NCBI GenBank assembly: GCA_046349155.1
Contig: JAXMCW010000002.1
Location: 124,001 to 188,000 of the forward strand
DNA: 64,000 nucleotides
Reading direction: 5' to 3'
Source of the DNA: Alsobacter sp046349155
GTDB taxonomy: Bacteria > Pseudomonadota > Alphaproteobacteria > Rhizobiales > Beijerinckiaceae
The notes beneath the pieces were generated by a model. It was not told where the DNA came from. It did not search any database and saw nothing but the letters and a program-made list of their open reading frames with translations. Shown piece by piece: positions 39,104 to 47,519 of the stretch. Position numbers and translations under genes: made by a program. The first letter of the stretch is position 1; every line of letters begins with the position of its first letter.

Positions 39104-41287
39104 TCACCCCTTGAGGTCGAAGCGGTCCAAGTCCATCACCTTCGCCCATGCGGCCACGAAATCGCCGACGAACTTCGAGGGCGAGTCGGAGCAGGCATAG
39201 ATCTCGGCATAGGCGCGCAGCTGGGAATGCGAGCCGAAGATCAGGTCCACGCGCGTGGCCGTCCACTTGGCCGCACCGGACGCCCGATCGCGCCCCTCGT
39301 AGACCCCGTCCGCCCCCGCCATGGGAACCCATGCGGTGCCCATGTCGAGGAGATTGACGAAGAAGTCGTTCGTCAGCTGGCCGGGGCGCGTCGTGAACAC
39401 GCCCTCATTCGCGCCGCGCGCATTGGCGCCGAGCACCCGCAGACCGCCGACCAGCGCCGTCATCTCCGGCCCAGTCAGCGTGAGCAACTGGGCGCGGTCG
39501 ACGAGCGACTCCTCGGGCGAGAGCCATTGAGGCCCCTTCAGGTAGTTGCGGAAGCCGTCGGCGGTCGGCTCCAGCGGCGCGAAGGATTCGACGTCCGTCT
39601 GCTCCTGCGACGCATCCATCCGCCCGGGGGTGAACGGCACGCTCACCTGGTGCCCGGCCGCCTTGGCCGCGCTCTCGACCGCGGCGCAGCCGCCGAGCAC
39701 GATCAGGTCGGCCAGAGACACCTTCTTGCCGCTGGCCGCGTTCGCGGCGTTGAAGCTCGCCTGGATGCCTTCGAGGGTCTTGAGCACCGTCGCGAGCTGC
39801 GCGGGCTGGTTGACCTCCCAGTCCTTCTGCGGCGCGAGGCGGATGCGCGCGCCGTTGGCGCCGCCCCGCTTGTCCGAGCCGCGGAACGTCGAGGCCGAGG
39901 CCCAGGCCGTCGCGACGAGCTGCGGCACGGTCAGGCCGGACGCGAGGATGCTGGCCTTCAGGCCCGCGATGTCCTGGGCGTCGACCAGCTTGTGGTCCAC
40001 GGCCGGGATCGGGTCCTGCCAGATCAGCGTCTCCTTCGGCACGAGCGGACCGAGGTAGCGAGCGACAGGCCCCATGTCGCGGTGGGTCAGCTTGAACCAG
40101 GCGCGCGCGAAGGCGTCCGCGAAATCCTGCGGCTTCTCCAGGAAGCGGCGGGAGATCGTCTCGTAGGCGGGGTCGAAGCGCAGCGCGAGGTCCGTGGTCA
40201 GCATGGAGGGCGCGTGACGCCTGGAGGGGTCGTGGGCGTCGGGGACGGTGCCCGCCCCTGCCCCGCCCTTGGGCGTCCACTGGTGGGCGCCGGCGGGGCT
40301 CTTCGTCAGCTCCCACTCGTAGCCGAACAGGTTCTCGAAGAAGTTGTTGCTCCACTTGGTCGGCGTCGTGGTCCAGGTCACCTCCAGGCCGCTGGTGATC
40401 GTGTCACCGCCATGGCCCTTGCCGTACTTGCTGGTCCAGCCGAGGCCCTGCTCCTCGAGGCTGGCGCCCTCGGGCTCGGCCCCGACGAGCGCCGCGTCGC
40501 CCGCGCCATGGGTCTTGCCGAAGGTGTGGCCTCCCGCGATCAGGGCCACCGTCTCCTCGTCGTTCATGGCCATGCGGCGGAAAGTCTCGCGGATGTCGCG
40601 CGCCGCGGCGACCGGGTCGGGCTTGCCGTTCGGTCCTTCCGGATTGACGTAGATGAGGCCCATCTGCACGGCGGCGAGCGGGTTCGCGAGGTCGCGGTCA
40701 CCGCTATAGCGGTCGTCGGCCAGCCACTTGCCCTCCGGACCCCAGTAGATGTCTTCCTCGGGCTCCCACACGTCGGCGCGGCCGCCGGCGAAGCCGAAGG
40801 TCTTGAAGCCCATCGACTCCAGCGCGACGTTGCCCGCGAGGACCATCAGGTCCGCCCATGAGATCTTCTGGCCGTATTTCTGCTTGATCGGCCAGAGCAG
40901 GCGACGGGCCTTGTCGAGATTCGCGTTGTCCGGCCAGCTGTTGAGGGGCGCGAAGCGCTGCTGGCCCGCCCCGGCGCCGCCGCGGCCGTCGCCGATGCGG
41001 TACGTGCCGGCGCTGTGCCAGGCCATGCGGATGAACAGGGGCCCGTAATGGCCGAAATCGGCCGGCCACCAGGGCTGGGAATCGGTCATCAGGGCCCGCA
41101 GGTCCTGGATGACGGCATCGAGGTCGAGAGACTTGAAAGCCTTGGCGTAGTCGAACGACTTGCCGAGCGGGTCGGACAGGGGGGAGTGCTGGTGGAGAAC
41201 CGTGAGGCTCAGCTGGTTGGGCCACCAGTCGCGATTCTTGTGGGCGCGCGTTGCGCCCGTGAAGGGGCACTTGCTGTCGACGTCCAT
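39104..41287 (-). CDS. katG: Catalase-peroxidase
   Basis: The 727-residue haem enzyme destroys hydrogen peroxide and oxidises peroxidase substrates. Distal residues are Arg87, Trp90 and His91 in FIRMAWHSAGTYR; the proximal His254 is in GGHTFGKTHG. The Met-Tyr-Trp crosslink needed for catalase activity is available as Trp90, Tyr213 (GLIYVNPEG) and Met239 (RRMAMNDE). The second, haem-free domain runs from about 420 to the end. The start at 41287 (MDVDSKCPFTG) is the KatG N-terminus; the long frame upstream is arginine-rich. No OxyR gene is adjacent. Confidence 0.97.
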   Translation of the reverse strand: MDVDSKCPFTGATRAHKNRDWWPNQLSLTVLHQHSPLSDPLGKSFDYAKAFKSLDLDAVIQDLRALMTDSQPWWPADFGHYGPLFIRMAWHSAGTYRIGDGRGGAGAGQQRFAPLNSWPDNANLDKARRLLWPIKQKYGQKISWADLMVLAGNVALESMGFKTFGFAGGRADVWEPEEDIYWGPEGKWLADDRYSGDRDLANPLAAVQMGLIYVNPEGPNGKPDPVAAARDIRETFRRMAMNDEETVALIAGGHTFGKTHGAGDAALVGAEPEGASLEEQGLGWTSKYGKGHGGDTITSGLEVTWTTTPTKWSNNFFENLFGYEWELTKSPAGAHQWTPKGGAGAGTVPDAHDPSRRHAPSMLTTDLALRFDPAYETISRRFLEKPQDFADAFARAWFKLTHRDMGPVARYLGPLVPKETLIWQDPIPAVDHKLVDAQDIAGLKASILASGLTVPQLVATAWASASTFRGSDKRGGANGARIRLAPQKDWEVNQPAQLATVLKTLEGIQASFNAANAASGKKVSLADLIVLGGCAAVESAAKAAGHQVSVPFTPGRMDASQEQTDVESFAPLEPTADGFRNYLKGPQWLSPEESLVDRAQLLTLTGPEMTALVGGLRVLGANARGANEGVFTTRPGQLTNDFFVNLLDMGTAWVPMAGADGVYEGRDRASGAAKWTATRVDLIFGSHSQLRAYAEIYACSDSPSKFVGDFVAAWAKVMDLDRFDLKG

Positions 41288-41549
41288 CGTATCCTTCCGG
41301 TTTTCTCGCCTGCCAAAGCCGCATTCTACCACCAGGGGCGGGCGGCGTAAGGCAGCGCTTAGGGCCAAACGAGTTCCGGCGCAACGCGGCACGTGCGCGC
41401 TTGACGCGGGGCTTGGCCGCCGGACGTCATGGAGATTGCGCGGCACGCGGCGCGCGGCGCGGCGGCGGTGGCCGGGCGCCCGGGGAGCGCATCCCTTCCA
41501 ATCCTCGATCCTGGCCATGACGGCGCGGGCCGCAGGGCCCGCGCAGCAC

Positions 41550-41816
41550 TCAGCGGCGGGCCTCGCCGGCGACTTTCGCGAAGGCCGCCTCGGGCTCGCC
41601 TGTGCGCGCCCAGTGGTCGATTTCGGTCTCCGCGGGAAAGCGGCCCATCAGGTGCTTCGAATAGAGAAGCCGCCCGTCATGGGTCACGTCGAACTGGCCG
41701 GACGTGCCGGGGGCCATCGTGACGTCGGCGACGCCCTGGTCTTGCAGCCGGGCCCTCACACGGAGGGCCTGCTTGTCGTAGCCTCAGGCTCGGCAATAGG
41801 CGATGTGGATCGGCAT
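41550..41816 (-). CDS. SelW/Rdx-family selenoprotein (in-frame TGA read as selenocysteine)
   Basis: Reading from ATG 41816 gives an 88-residue protein. Its start is MPIHIAYCRA, then TGA (41786-41784), then GYDKQALRVRARLQ, continuing in the same frame to the stop at 41550. SelW/Rdx proteins have exactly this layout: a strand, a CxxU or CxxC redox motif, a helix, then GTSGQFDVTHDGRLLYSK and GRFP. The TGA occupies the U position of C8-x-x-U11. AGGAG at 41823-41827 lies 6 bp before the ATG. A hairpin 21 nt after the TGA fits a bacterial SECIS. The function is probably a thioredoxin-like redox role. The alternative is a nonsense mutant; the intact frame, ribosome site and hairpin argue against it. 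selA, selB, selC and selD are not in this window. Confidence 0.82.
41751..41769 (-). promoter_or_regulatory. SECIS-like hairpin downstream of the in-frame TGA
   Basis: The minus strand has GGCCCTC (41769-41763), loop CGTGT (41762-41758) and GAGGGCC (41757-41751), a perfect 7-bp stem. The loop has a G in its second position. The loop begins 21 nt after the TGA, inside the 16-37 nt window known for bacterial SECIS elements that bind SelB. The stem lies within the coding region. Confidence 0.7.
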
Positions 41817-41918
41817 GGGGGTCTCCTGTGCGGTGTTTTCAGGCCTTCGCCCGGCAGGAGATGTAGGGAGGAAAGGCGGCCCGGCCACGGGCGGAACGCC
41901 AACGCCCAGGCGCGACCT

Positions 41919-42287
41919 TCAGTGCAAGGTGCGGCTCAGCGGCTCGAGGGTCTCGAAGCGGGGATCGATGGGCGCGGGATCGATGCTGTCGATCAGGCGA
42001 TCACGCTCGGCCTGCGCCTTGCGGATGCTCCCGTCGAGTTCCTCCGCCGTGCTGCGGCTGGACCCGGCCAGCACGATGCCGCCGAGCACGACGGCGATGG
42101 CCAGGACGAGGCCGGCCGAATCCAGCGGGACGAGGCGGACCGTCCCCGCCACGAGCCAAAGTCCGGCCAGCGCAGCGCAGGCCCGGGCGATCAAGGCCAG
42201 GCGGCGAGACCGGTCCGCCGCGCCAGCGAGGTCCTCCATGCGTCGCTCCAGGCGCGCCACATCGTCGGAGAGATCGGTGCTGTCCAT
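41919..42287 (-). CDS. Small membrane protein of unknown function
   Basis: The 122-residue protein has an N-terminal charged helix (LSDDVARLERRMEDLAGAADRSRR). Two membrane helices follow (about 29-46 and 53-72), then a C-terminal helix rich in charged residues. The start at 42287 (MDSTDLSDD) was chosen over the longer frame. No family is recognised. It lies 102 bp upstream of the selenoprotein gene on the same strand; a shared transcript is possible but unproven. Confidence 0.6.
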   Translation of the reverse strand: MDSTDLSDDVARLERRMEDLAGAADRSRRLALIARACAALAGLWLVAGTVRLVPLDSAGLVLAIAVVLGGIVLAGSSRSTAEELDGSIRKAQAERDRLIDSIDPAPIDPRFETLEPLSRTLH

Positions 42288-42343
42288 GGCGCGGACAGTG
42301 CCACCATGAAAACAAGGCGTCGAGGGGAGAGCGCCCATGACAA

Positions 42344-42366
42344 CGGCCCCGGCATGACCGGGGCCG
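42344..42366. terminator. Perfect GC-rich hairpin, probable terminator of the 42386-42682 gene
   Basis: CGGCCCCGG and CCGGGGCCG form a 9-bp stem with a 5-nt loop, 20 bp past the stop codon of the secreted-protein gene. On the minus strand it is followed by TTGTC, a weak T-run. Confidence 0.55.
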
Positions 42367-42385
42367 CTCCCTCATCTCAATGCGC

Positions 42386-42682
42386 CTAGCGGCAGCCGGC
42401 GATGATGTCGGCGGAGTACTTCGCCGGATTGGCGCGCACGTCCGTGCAGTTGGAGTTGTGCGTGGTGGAGCCCGTCGTGTCGACGCCCGAGTTGCCGCCG
42501 CCCGAGCTGCCGGTGCTGGCGTCGCCAGCCTGCGGCATCTTCGTCGCCGCGCCGCCCTGCTGGGTCGATCCACCCATCTTCGCGCCGCCCATGGTCGTGC
42601 CGTTGCCGGAACTTTGGGCGAAGGCGAGCGGCGCGCCGAGTGTCAGGGCCGCCGCGAGAATGGTCGCTCCGAGAACTTTCAT
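42386..42682 (-). CDS. Small secreted glycine/threonine-rich protein
   Basis: The 98-residue protein has a signal peptide (MKVLGATILAAALTLGAPLAFA, cleavage before QSS). The mature part is low-complexity, with GNGTTMGGAKMGG and TGSSGGGNSG. It ends NSNCTDVRANPAKYSADIIAGCR, with two cysteines that could form a disulfide. AAGGAG precedes the ATG, and an EcfG-like promoter candidate lies about 32-56 bp upstream. The family is unknown to me; it may be an envelope stress protein. Confidence 0.6.
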   Translation of the reverse strand: MKVLGATILAAALTLGAPLAFAQSSGNGTTMGGAKMGGSTQQGGAATKMPQAGDASTGSSGGGNSGVDTTGSTTHNSNCTDVRANPAKYSADIIAGCR

Positions 42683-42713
42683 CGTGACTCTCCTTGCGTT
42701 GTCGATGCGCCCC

Positions 42714-42738
42714 AACGCGGGAGGACTCCGATTGTTCT
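42714..42738 (-). promoter_or_regulatory. Candidate EcfG-type general stress promoter
   Basis: The minus strand reads AGAAC, a 16-base spacer, then CGTT. This is one mismatch from the GGAAC-N16-CGTT consensus of the alphaproteobacterial general stress sigma factor. It lies about 32 bp upstream of the start codon at 42682. Confidence 0.38.
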
Positions 42739-42755
42739 CCGAAAACGAGCGCCCC

Positions 42756-43988
42756 TCAGTGCCCCGAGAAAACAAGCATCTGCACGGGCAGGAGCAGTGC
42801 CTGGATGCGCAGCAGCGCGGCGTGGACGACCCCGACGACATCGACCGCGTGCAAGGCGAAGCGCTGGAGGGAGCCGAGCTCGGCCGACTGCAGTCGGTCG
42901 TGGTTGCTCGTATAGGCGTTGGCCACGCAGCTGCTGCCCGGCGTCACGCCTTCGAGCCCGTTCTCGTAGAGCGGCTCCATGACGACGAGGATAGTGCCCG
43001 GCACCTGGACCTGACGGGCGTCGATGAGTTGCTCCCCGCCGCGGACCTGCCCGGCGGCGATGTAGTCCTGCACGCTGGTGACGACCATCGGGATCACCAC
43101 CCAGGGCCTCGAGATGCAGGTCGCCTCGGCGACCATGCCGACGCGCATCACCTGGGCCTCGAGCTGGCCGAAGCCGGCCTGAAGCGCCTTGCGGCCGGAA
43201 TTCTCGGGGATCAGCACGCCGGCGGCTCGCGCGAAGGGGTTCACGATGTCGCCGACCTGGAGCACGAATTGCTCCACACGGCCGGTGACGCCGGCGCGGA
43301 TCACGGTCTTGCCGAGTTCCGCCTGCGCCTGCGAGAGCGCCGCCTCGGCGCTGGCCTTCTGGGCCGGGAGCAGCGTCGCGAGCCGCGACTGGGCCGCCTG
43401 CCTGGCGGCCTTGGCGGCGTCCACCCCGCCCTGCCGCTGGTCCACGACGTTCTGCAGTTTCTCGATCTCGCGCTTGGCCACGATATCCGTGTTGCGCTTG
43501 TTCAATTCCTGCTTGGTATCCAGTTCGTCGACCGCCTGCTGATAGGCGCCTTGCGCCTGCGCGATCTGGCCGTCCGCGGCGGCGAGATCGGCCTGTGCCA
43601 CGACCATCGCGGCGTCGACCTCGGCGATGCGCCGCTGGGCGGTCTCGACGGCGGCTTTCTGCGAGGTGTCGTCGAGCCGGAAGATCGGCTGGCCCCTCTC
43701 GATCTTGTCGCTGCTGCGCACGAAGATCTCGGCCACGCGTCCATTGGTCTCCGGCACGATCGGCACCGTGCGGAAGAAGGAGGTCACATTGGTTGAGGTC
43801 GGATGGTAGTAGAAGATCACCGTGATCAGCGCGACGGTGAGCATCAGGCAGCCGATGATCCCGTAGCGCAGCTCGAACCACACGGAATAGAGCGTAATCT
43901 CGTGGCCGAAGCGCTTGCCCTGTCCGTAGCGGCGGAACAGGTAGTCGGGAAAGACGGTGAGAAGCGAGCAGAGCAGGAGTTCCAGCAT
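42756..43988 (-). CDS. HlyD/EmrA-like membrane fusion protein
   Basis: The 410-residue protein has an N-terminal hydrophobic stretch and a membrane helix at about 43-61. A biotinyl-lipoyl half (FFRTVPIVPETNGRVAEIFV, IERGQPIFRLDD) is followed by a coiled-coil hairpin at about 110-235 and a second lipoyl half (TVIRAGVTGRVEQFVLQVGDIV). The C-terminal end is again hydrophobic. This matches YiaV-like members of the HlyD family, adaptor subunits for export. It starts 3 bp after a small membrane protein gene, and that pair recalls the yiaW-yiaV arrangement. The exporter partner is not present. Confidence 0.85.
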   Translation of the reverse strand: MLELLLCSLLTVFPDYLFRRYGQGKRFGHEITLYSVWFELRYGIIGCLMLTVALITVIFYYHPTSTNVTSFFRTVPIVPETNGRVAEIFVRSSDKIERGQPIFRLDDTSQKAAVETAQRRIAEVDAAMVVAQADLAAADGQIAQAQGAYQQAVDELDTKQELNKRNTDIVAKREIEKLQNVVDQRQGGVDAAKAARQAAQSRLATLLPAQKASAEAALSQAQAELGKTVIRAGVTGRVEQFVLQVGDIVNPFARAAGVLIPENSGRKALQAGFGQLEAQVMRVGMVAEATCISRPWVVIPMVVTSVQDYIAAGQVRGGEQLIDARQVQVPGTILVVMEPLYENGLEGVTPGSSCVANAYTSNHDRLQSAELGSLQRFALHAVDVVGVVHAALLRIQALLLPVQMLVFSGH

Positions 43989-43991
43989 GGC

Positions 43992-44483
43992 TCAGCCTCC
44001 CATCTCGACGCCCGGTGCGGCAGGCGCGGGCGCCGCGGCGTGAGGGGCCTGATGCGCATGGTGGTGGCTGGGAATGATCCGCGCTTCCGCCTCGACCGTC
44101 GGATTGCCGTCATATTGCTCGCGCTCGCGTCGGCTCGGCTTGATCCCGGCGAGCTTTTCGAGCGCGCGGGCCATACGGCCGAGCGGTGAGGCAAAGTCGG
44201 GCAGGTCGATCATCGCCAGCAGCAGCCCGGCGATCCAGAAGATGTGCATGTGGGTGAAGAGCGCGATCAGGCCCAGCACCGCGACGATCTCGAACTGCAG
44301 CTTTTCCGACTTGTGCGCCATGCGTTCGGGCAGCGTGTGAAGCCGCAGGAAGAGGACGCCCACGAAGAAGACGGAGAACAGCAGGAAGCAGCCGATGACG
44401 ACGAGCAGCGTGTCGCCGCCATCGGGACCCGGAAGAAAGGACGGGAGGACGTGGGGGGCGGCCGGATGGATCTTGTCTGCCAT
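43992..44483 (-). CDS. Small inner-membrane protein paired with the HlyD-like gene
   Basis: The 163-residue protein has two strong membrane helices, about 26-45 (LLVVIGCFLLFSVFFVGVLF) and 65-90 (FEIVAVLGLIALF, IFWIAGLLLAMIDLPDF). A loop LHTLPERMAHKSEK lies between them, and a basic, His/Ala/Pro-rich cytoplasmic tail follows. It is functionally equivalent in position to YiaW (DUF3302) but longer; the family is not certain. Starts at 44492 and 44483 are both possible. It is the first gene of a two-gene operon. Confidence 0.65.
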   Translation of the reverse strand: MADKIHPAAPHVLPSFLPGPDGGDTLLVVIGCFLLFSVFFVGVLFLRLHTLPERMAHKSEKLQFEIVAVLGLIALFTHMHIFWIAGLLLAMIDLPDFASPLGRMARALEKLAGIKPSRREREQYDGNPTVEAEARIIPSHHHAHQAPHAAAPAPAAPGVEMGG

Positions 44484-44627
44484 GGATGGCACTCCCGCCG
44501 GGCTCGCCCGGGTCGTTCAGTCAAGGGGCTTGCGCGCAATGCGTGCCGCGAGGCTCTCTTAGAGCAAGTGTCGCTCCCTCGCTCAAGCCCCGTCACGCGG
44601 CGGGACCGCAGCCGGATCGGCGCGAGC

Positions 44628-44658
44628 TGATCCGGGACGGAGGGCGGGGCGTAAGCAT
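44628..44658 (+). promoter_or_regulatory. Sigma-E (RpoE/ChrR, ECF11) promoter upstream of phr
   Basis: TGATCC (44628-44633), an 18-base spacer, then TAAGCA (from 44652). This is the pattern of singlet-oxygen sigma-E promoters described in Rhodobacter sphaeroides. The implied transcript starts near 44664, which rules out ATG 44661 and supports ATG 44712 as the photolyase start. Confidence 0.75.
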
Positions 44659-44711
44659 CGATGAACGGCAGCCGGACCGGCTTGCCCGCACCCGAGCCAT
44701 GGTCCCGCCGC

Positions 44712-46178
44712 ATGCCGCGTCCCGCCATCGTCTGGTTTCGCGACGATCTCCGCGTTTCCGACAACCCGGCCCTGTCCGCAGCCGTGGCGCGGGGGGGCCC
44801 CGTCGTCCCCGTTTACGTCCACGAGCATCCCGAGGACGGCACGAGACCCATGGGCGGGGCCTCGCAATGGTGGCTCCACCACTCGCTGGCGAGCCTCTCG
44901 CGAGACCTGGCGGCACTCGGCGCTCCGCTCGCCATCCTGCGCGGACCGGCCGGCGCGGCGATCCCCGCGCTGGCGCGCAGCATCGGCGCGTCGCTCGTGA
45001 CGTGGAACCGCCGCTACGGCCTGACCGAGCGCGAGCTCGACACCGAGGTCAAGACCGCGCTTCGGCGCCACGAGATCGAGGCGGAGAGCAGCAATGCCGC
45101 GCTGCTCTACGAACCATGGACCGTGAAGAGCAAGACGGGCGCCCCGCTCAAGGTGTTCAGTCCCTTCTGGCGTGCCGCGCTGGCGGGCGGCGAACCGAAG
45201 GCGCCCCTCCCCGCTCCTCGCCGGATACCGGGCCTGGGAGCAGACCCGTCGGCGGGCGTCGGGGCCGTCTCGCTCGACGACCTTCGCCTGCTGCCGACCA
45301 AGCCGGACTGGTCAGGCGGCCTCCGCGAGACGTGGACGCCGGGCGAAGCGGGAGCGCAGGCGCGCCTTGCGGCATTCCTTGCGGAGGGCTTCAAGGGGTA
45401 TGGGTCGCTGCGGGACAGGCCTGACCTGCCGGCCACCTCGGCCCTCTCGCCCTACCTGCGCTTCGGCGAGATCGGCCCGCGGCAGATCTGGCACGCCGCC
45501 GCCTTCGCCGTCGCCGAGGGGCGCACCAACGCCAGCACGTCCGATCTCGCCAAGTTCCAGTCCGAGCTCGGCTGGCGCGAGTTCTCCTACCACCTGCTCT
45601 TCTACCACCCCGACCTCGCGCGCGTGAACTTCCAGCCGCGGTTCGACGGCTTTCCCTGGCGCAGCGACCCGGCGGGCGTGGAGGCCTGGCGGCGCGGGCG
45701 CACCGGCTACCCCATCGTCGACGCGGGCATGCGCCAGCTCTGGCGAACCGGCTGGATGCACAACCGCGTGCGCATGATCGCGGCCTCGTTCCTGATCAAG
45801 GATCTGCTGGTCGACTGGCGCGTCGGCGAAGACTGGTTCTGGGACACGCTGGTCGACGCCGACCCCGCCAGCAACGCTGCGAGCTGGCAATGGGTGGCGG
45901 GCTCGGGGGCTGACGCGGCGCCCTATTTCCGCATCTTCAATCCGGTCAGCCAGGGGGAGAAGTTCGATCCGCAGGGCGACTATGTCCGCCGCTTCGTGCC
46001 GGAACTCGCCCGCCTGCCGGCGGAATGGATCCACAGGCCCTGGGAAGCACCGGCCGCGGTGCTGTCGAGCGCCGGCCTCAGGCTCGGCGTGGACTATCCG
46101 CGCCCCATCGTCGATCACGCCTTGGCCCGAAATCGCGCACTCGGGGCTGTCGAATCCGTGAAACCGAATGTGAATTAG
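44712..46178 (+). CDS. phr: Deoxyribodipyrimidine photo-lyase
   Basis: The 488-residue flavoprotein uses light to split cyclobutane pyrimidine dimers. The N-terminal alpha/beta domain begins IVWFRDDLRVSDNPAL. The FAD domain has TSALSPYLRFGEIGPRQIW, FQSELGWREFSYHLL, GYPIVDAGMRQLWRTGWMHNRVRMI (in two elements) and the WQWVAGSGADAAPYFRIFNP segment near 400. These fit a class I CPD photolyase. The start at 44712 follows the promoter position. It heads the run phr-COG2907-DUF1365-cfa-MFS (42-bp gap to the next gene). Confidence 0.95.
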   Translation: MPRPAIVWFRDDLRVSDNPALSAAVARGGPVVPVYVHEHPEDGTRPMGGASQWWLHHSLASLSRDLAALGAPLAILRGPAGAAIPALARSIGASLVTWNRRYGLTERELDTEVKTALRRHEIEAESSNAALLYEPWTVKSKTGAPLKVFSPFWRAALAGGEPKAPLPAPRRIPGLGADPSAGVGAVSLDDLRLLPTKPDWSGGLRETWTPGEAGAQARLAAFLAEGFKGYGSLRDRPDLPATSALSPYLRFGEIGPRQIWHAAAFAVAEGRTNASTSDLAKFQSELGWREFSYHLLFYHPDLARVNFQPRFDGFPWRSDPAGVEAWRRGRTGYPIVDAGMRQLWRTGWMHNRVRMIAASFLIKDLLVDWRVGEDWFWDTLVDADPASNAASWQWVAGSGADAAPYFRIFNPVSQGEKFDPQGDYVRRFVPELARLPAEWIHRPWEAPAAVLSSAGLRLGVDYPRPIVDHALARNRALGAVESVKPNVN

Positions 46179-46220
46179 AGCCGTATAGCTCTGGTGACGC
46201 TCTTCGGAAAAACGGACTCC

Positions 46221-47519
46221 ATGCGTATCGCTATCATCGGTTCGGGCATCGCTGGCAATGCGGCGGCCTATGCTCTCTCGACCAGCACGGCCCACGACGT
46301 CACCGTCTACGAGCAGGACGACAGACTCGGCGGGCATTCCGCGACGGTCGACATCGACCATGGCGGCACGCGCATGGCGGTCGACACGGGGTTCATCGTC
46401 TACAACGAAATGAACTATCCCAACCTGACCATGCTGTTCCGCCTCCTCGGCGTGCAGACGCAGGAGAGCGACATGAGCTTCGCCGTCTCCGCGCGCGGCG
46501 GCGGCTTTGAATGGTGCGGGCGCACGTACAAGGTGGTGGACGGGCTCTTCGCCCAGCGCAGCAACATCCTCTCGCCACGCTACCTCGGCATGCTGCTCGA
46601 GGTGCTGCGGTTCAACAAGCAGGCGGTGCGCGACAGCAAGGCCGGGGCGCTCGCGGGGCTTTCGCTCCAGCACTACCTCACGTCCCGTCGTTTCTCGGAT
46701 CGCTTCCGCGACGACTACCTGATCCCCATGGGCGCGGCGATCTGGTCCATGTCGCCGCAATCCATGCTGGCCTTCCCGGCCGAGAGCTTCGTGGCCTTCT
46801 TCCGCAACCACCACTTGCTGCAATGGGACCGTCCGGTGTGGCGGACGGTGGTAGGCGGCAGCCGGAGCTACGTGGAGAAGATCGCCGCGCCCTGGCGACA
46901 CAAGGCCCGCATCGGGACCGCGGTGACCGGGGTCGAGCGCTCGGCCGCGGGCGTCGAGATCCGCGATGCGAAAGGCGGCGTCGAGCGCTTCGACCAGGTG
47001 ATCCTGGCCGCGCATTCGGACCAGGCGCTCTCCATGCTTCGCGACGCTTCGGAGGATGAGCGAGCCGTCCTCGCGCCCATCCGCTATCGCGACAATGCCG
47101 TGTGGCTGCATCGCGACCCGTCGCTGATGCCGCGCCGCCGACGCGCCTGGGCCGCCTGGAACGTGATGCAGGGCGACGACCCCGCCGCCGATCTCTGCGT
47201 CACCTACTGGATGAACGTGCTGCAGAATCTCGACCCCTCGAAGCCGGTCTTCGTCACGCTCAACCCCCCGCGTGACCCCGACCCCGCGTTGACCTTCGGC
47301 CGCTTCACCTATGCCCACCCGCAATATGACGCGCCGGCCATCGCGGCCCAGAAGCGGCTTTCGGACGTCCAGGGGCGCAATCGCACGTGGTTCTGCGGCG
47401 CCTGGATGCGTCATGGCTTCCACGAGGACGGCCTGGAATCCGGGCTTGCCGTCGCCGAGGCACTGGGCGCGACGCTCCCCTGGCGCGATCCCAGCCCGAT
47501 CCTCGAGGCGGCAGAATGA
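46221..47519 (+). CDS. FAD-dependent oxidoreductase/desaturase-like protein (COG2907)
   Basis: The 432-residue flavoprotein has an N-terminal dinucleotide-binding motif RIAIIGSGIAGNAAAYAL and VYEQDDRLGGH. Conserved COG2907 elements are VDTGFIVYNEMNYPNL, IPMGAAIWSMSP, VVGGSRSYVEKI and the C-terminal FCGAWMRHGFHEDGLESGL. Members are found beside DUF1365 and Cfa-type methylases. In Rhodobacter, sigma-E-controlled genes of this group take part in making furan fatty acids, so a membrane-lipid desaturase or oxidase role is likely here. ATGA overlap with DUF1365 indicates one mRNA. Confidence 0.9.
   Translation: MRIAIIGSGIAGNAAAYALSTSTAHDVTVYEQDDRLGGHSATVDIDHGGTRMAVDTGFIVYNEMNYPNLTMLFRLLGVQTQESDMSFAVSARGGGFEWCGRTYKVVDGLFAQRSNILSPRYLGMLLEVLRFNKQAVRDSKAGALAGLSLQHYLTSRRFSDRFRDDYLIPMGAAIWSMSPQSMLAFPAESFVAFFRNHHLLQWDRPVWRTVVGGSRSYVEKIAAPWRHKARIGTAVTGVERSAAGVEIRDAKGGVERFDQVILAAHSDQALSMLRDASEDERAVLAPIRYRDNAVWLHRDPSLMPRRRRAWAAWNVMQGDDPAADLCVTYWMNVLQNLDPSKPVFVTLNPPRDPDPALTFGRFTYAHPQYDAPAIAAQKRLSDVQGRNRTWFCGAWMRHGFHEDGLESGLAVAEALGATLPWRDPSPILEAAE

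Noticed and set aside
41550..41759. Separate 69-residue gene starting at GTG 41759
   Set aside because: The GTG lies inside the SECIS-like stem and lacks the first strand and redox cysteine of the SelW fold. The full frame through the TGA explains it better.
41784..41786. The TGA as a pseudogene nonsense mutation
   Set aside because: Considered seriously, but its exact position at the CxxU site, the intact downstream frame and the correctly spaced hairpin make recoding more likely.
46179..46220. A separate sigma-E promoter in front of the COG2907 gene
   Set aside because: No TGATCC is present in the 42-bp gap. TGAAACC with TATAG is a weak pattern, so read-through from phr is the simpler view.
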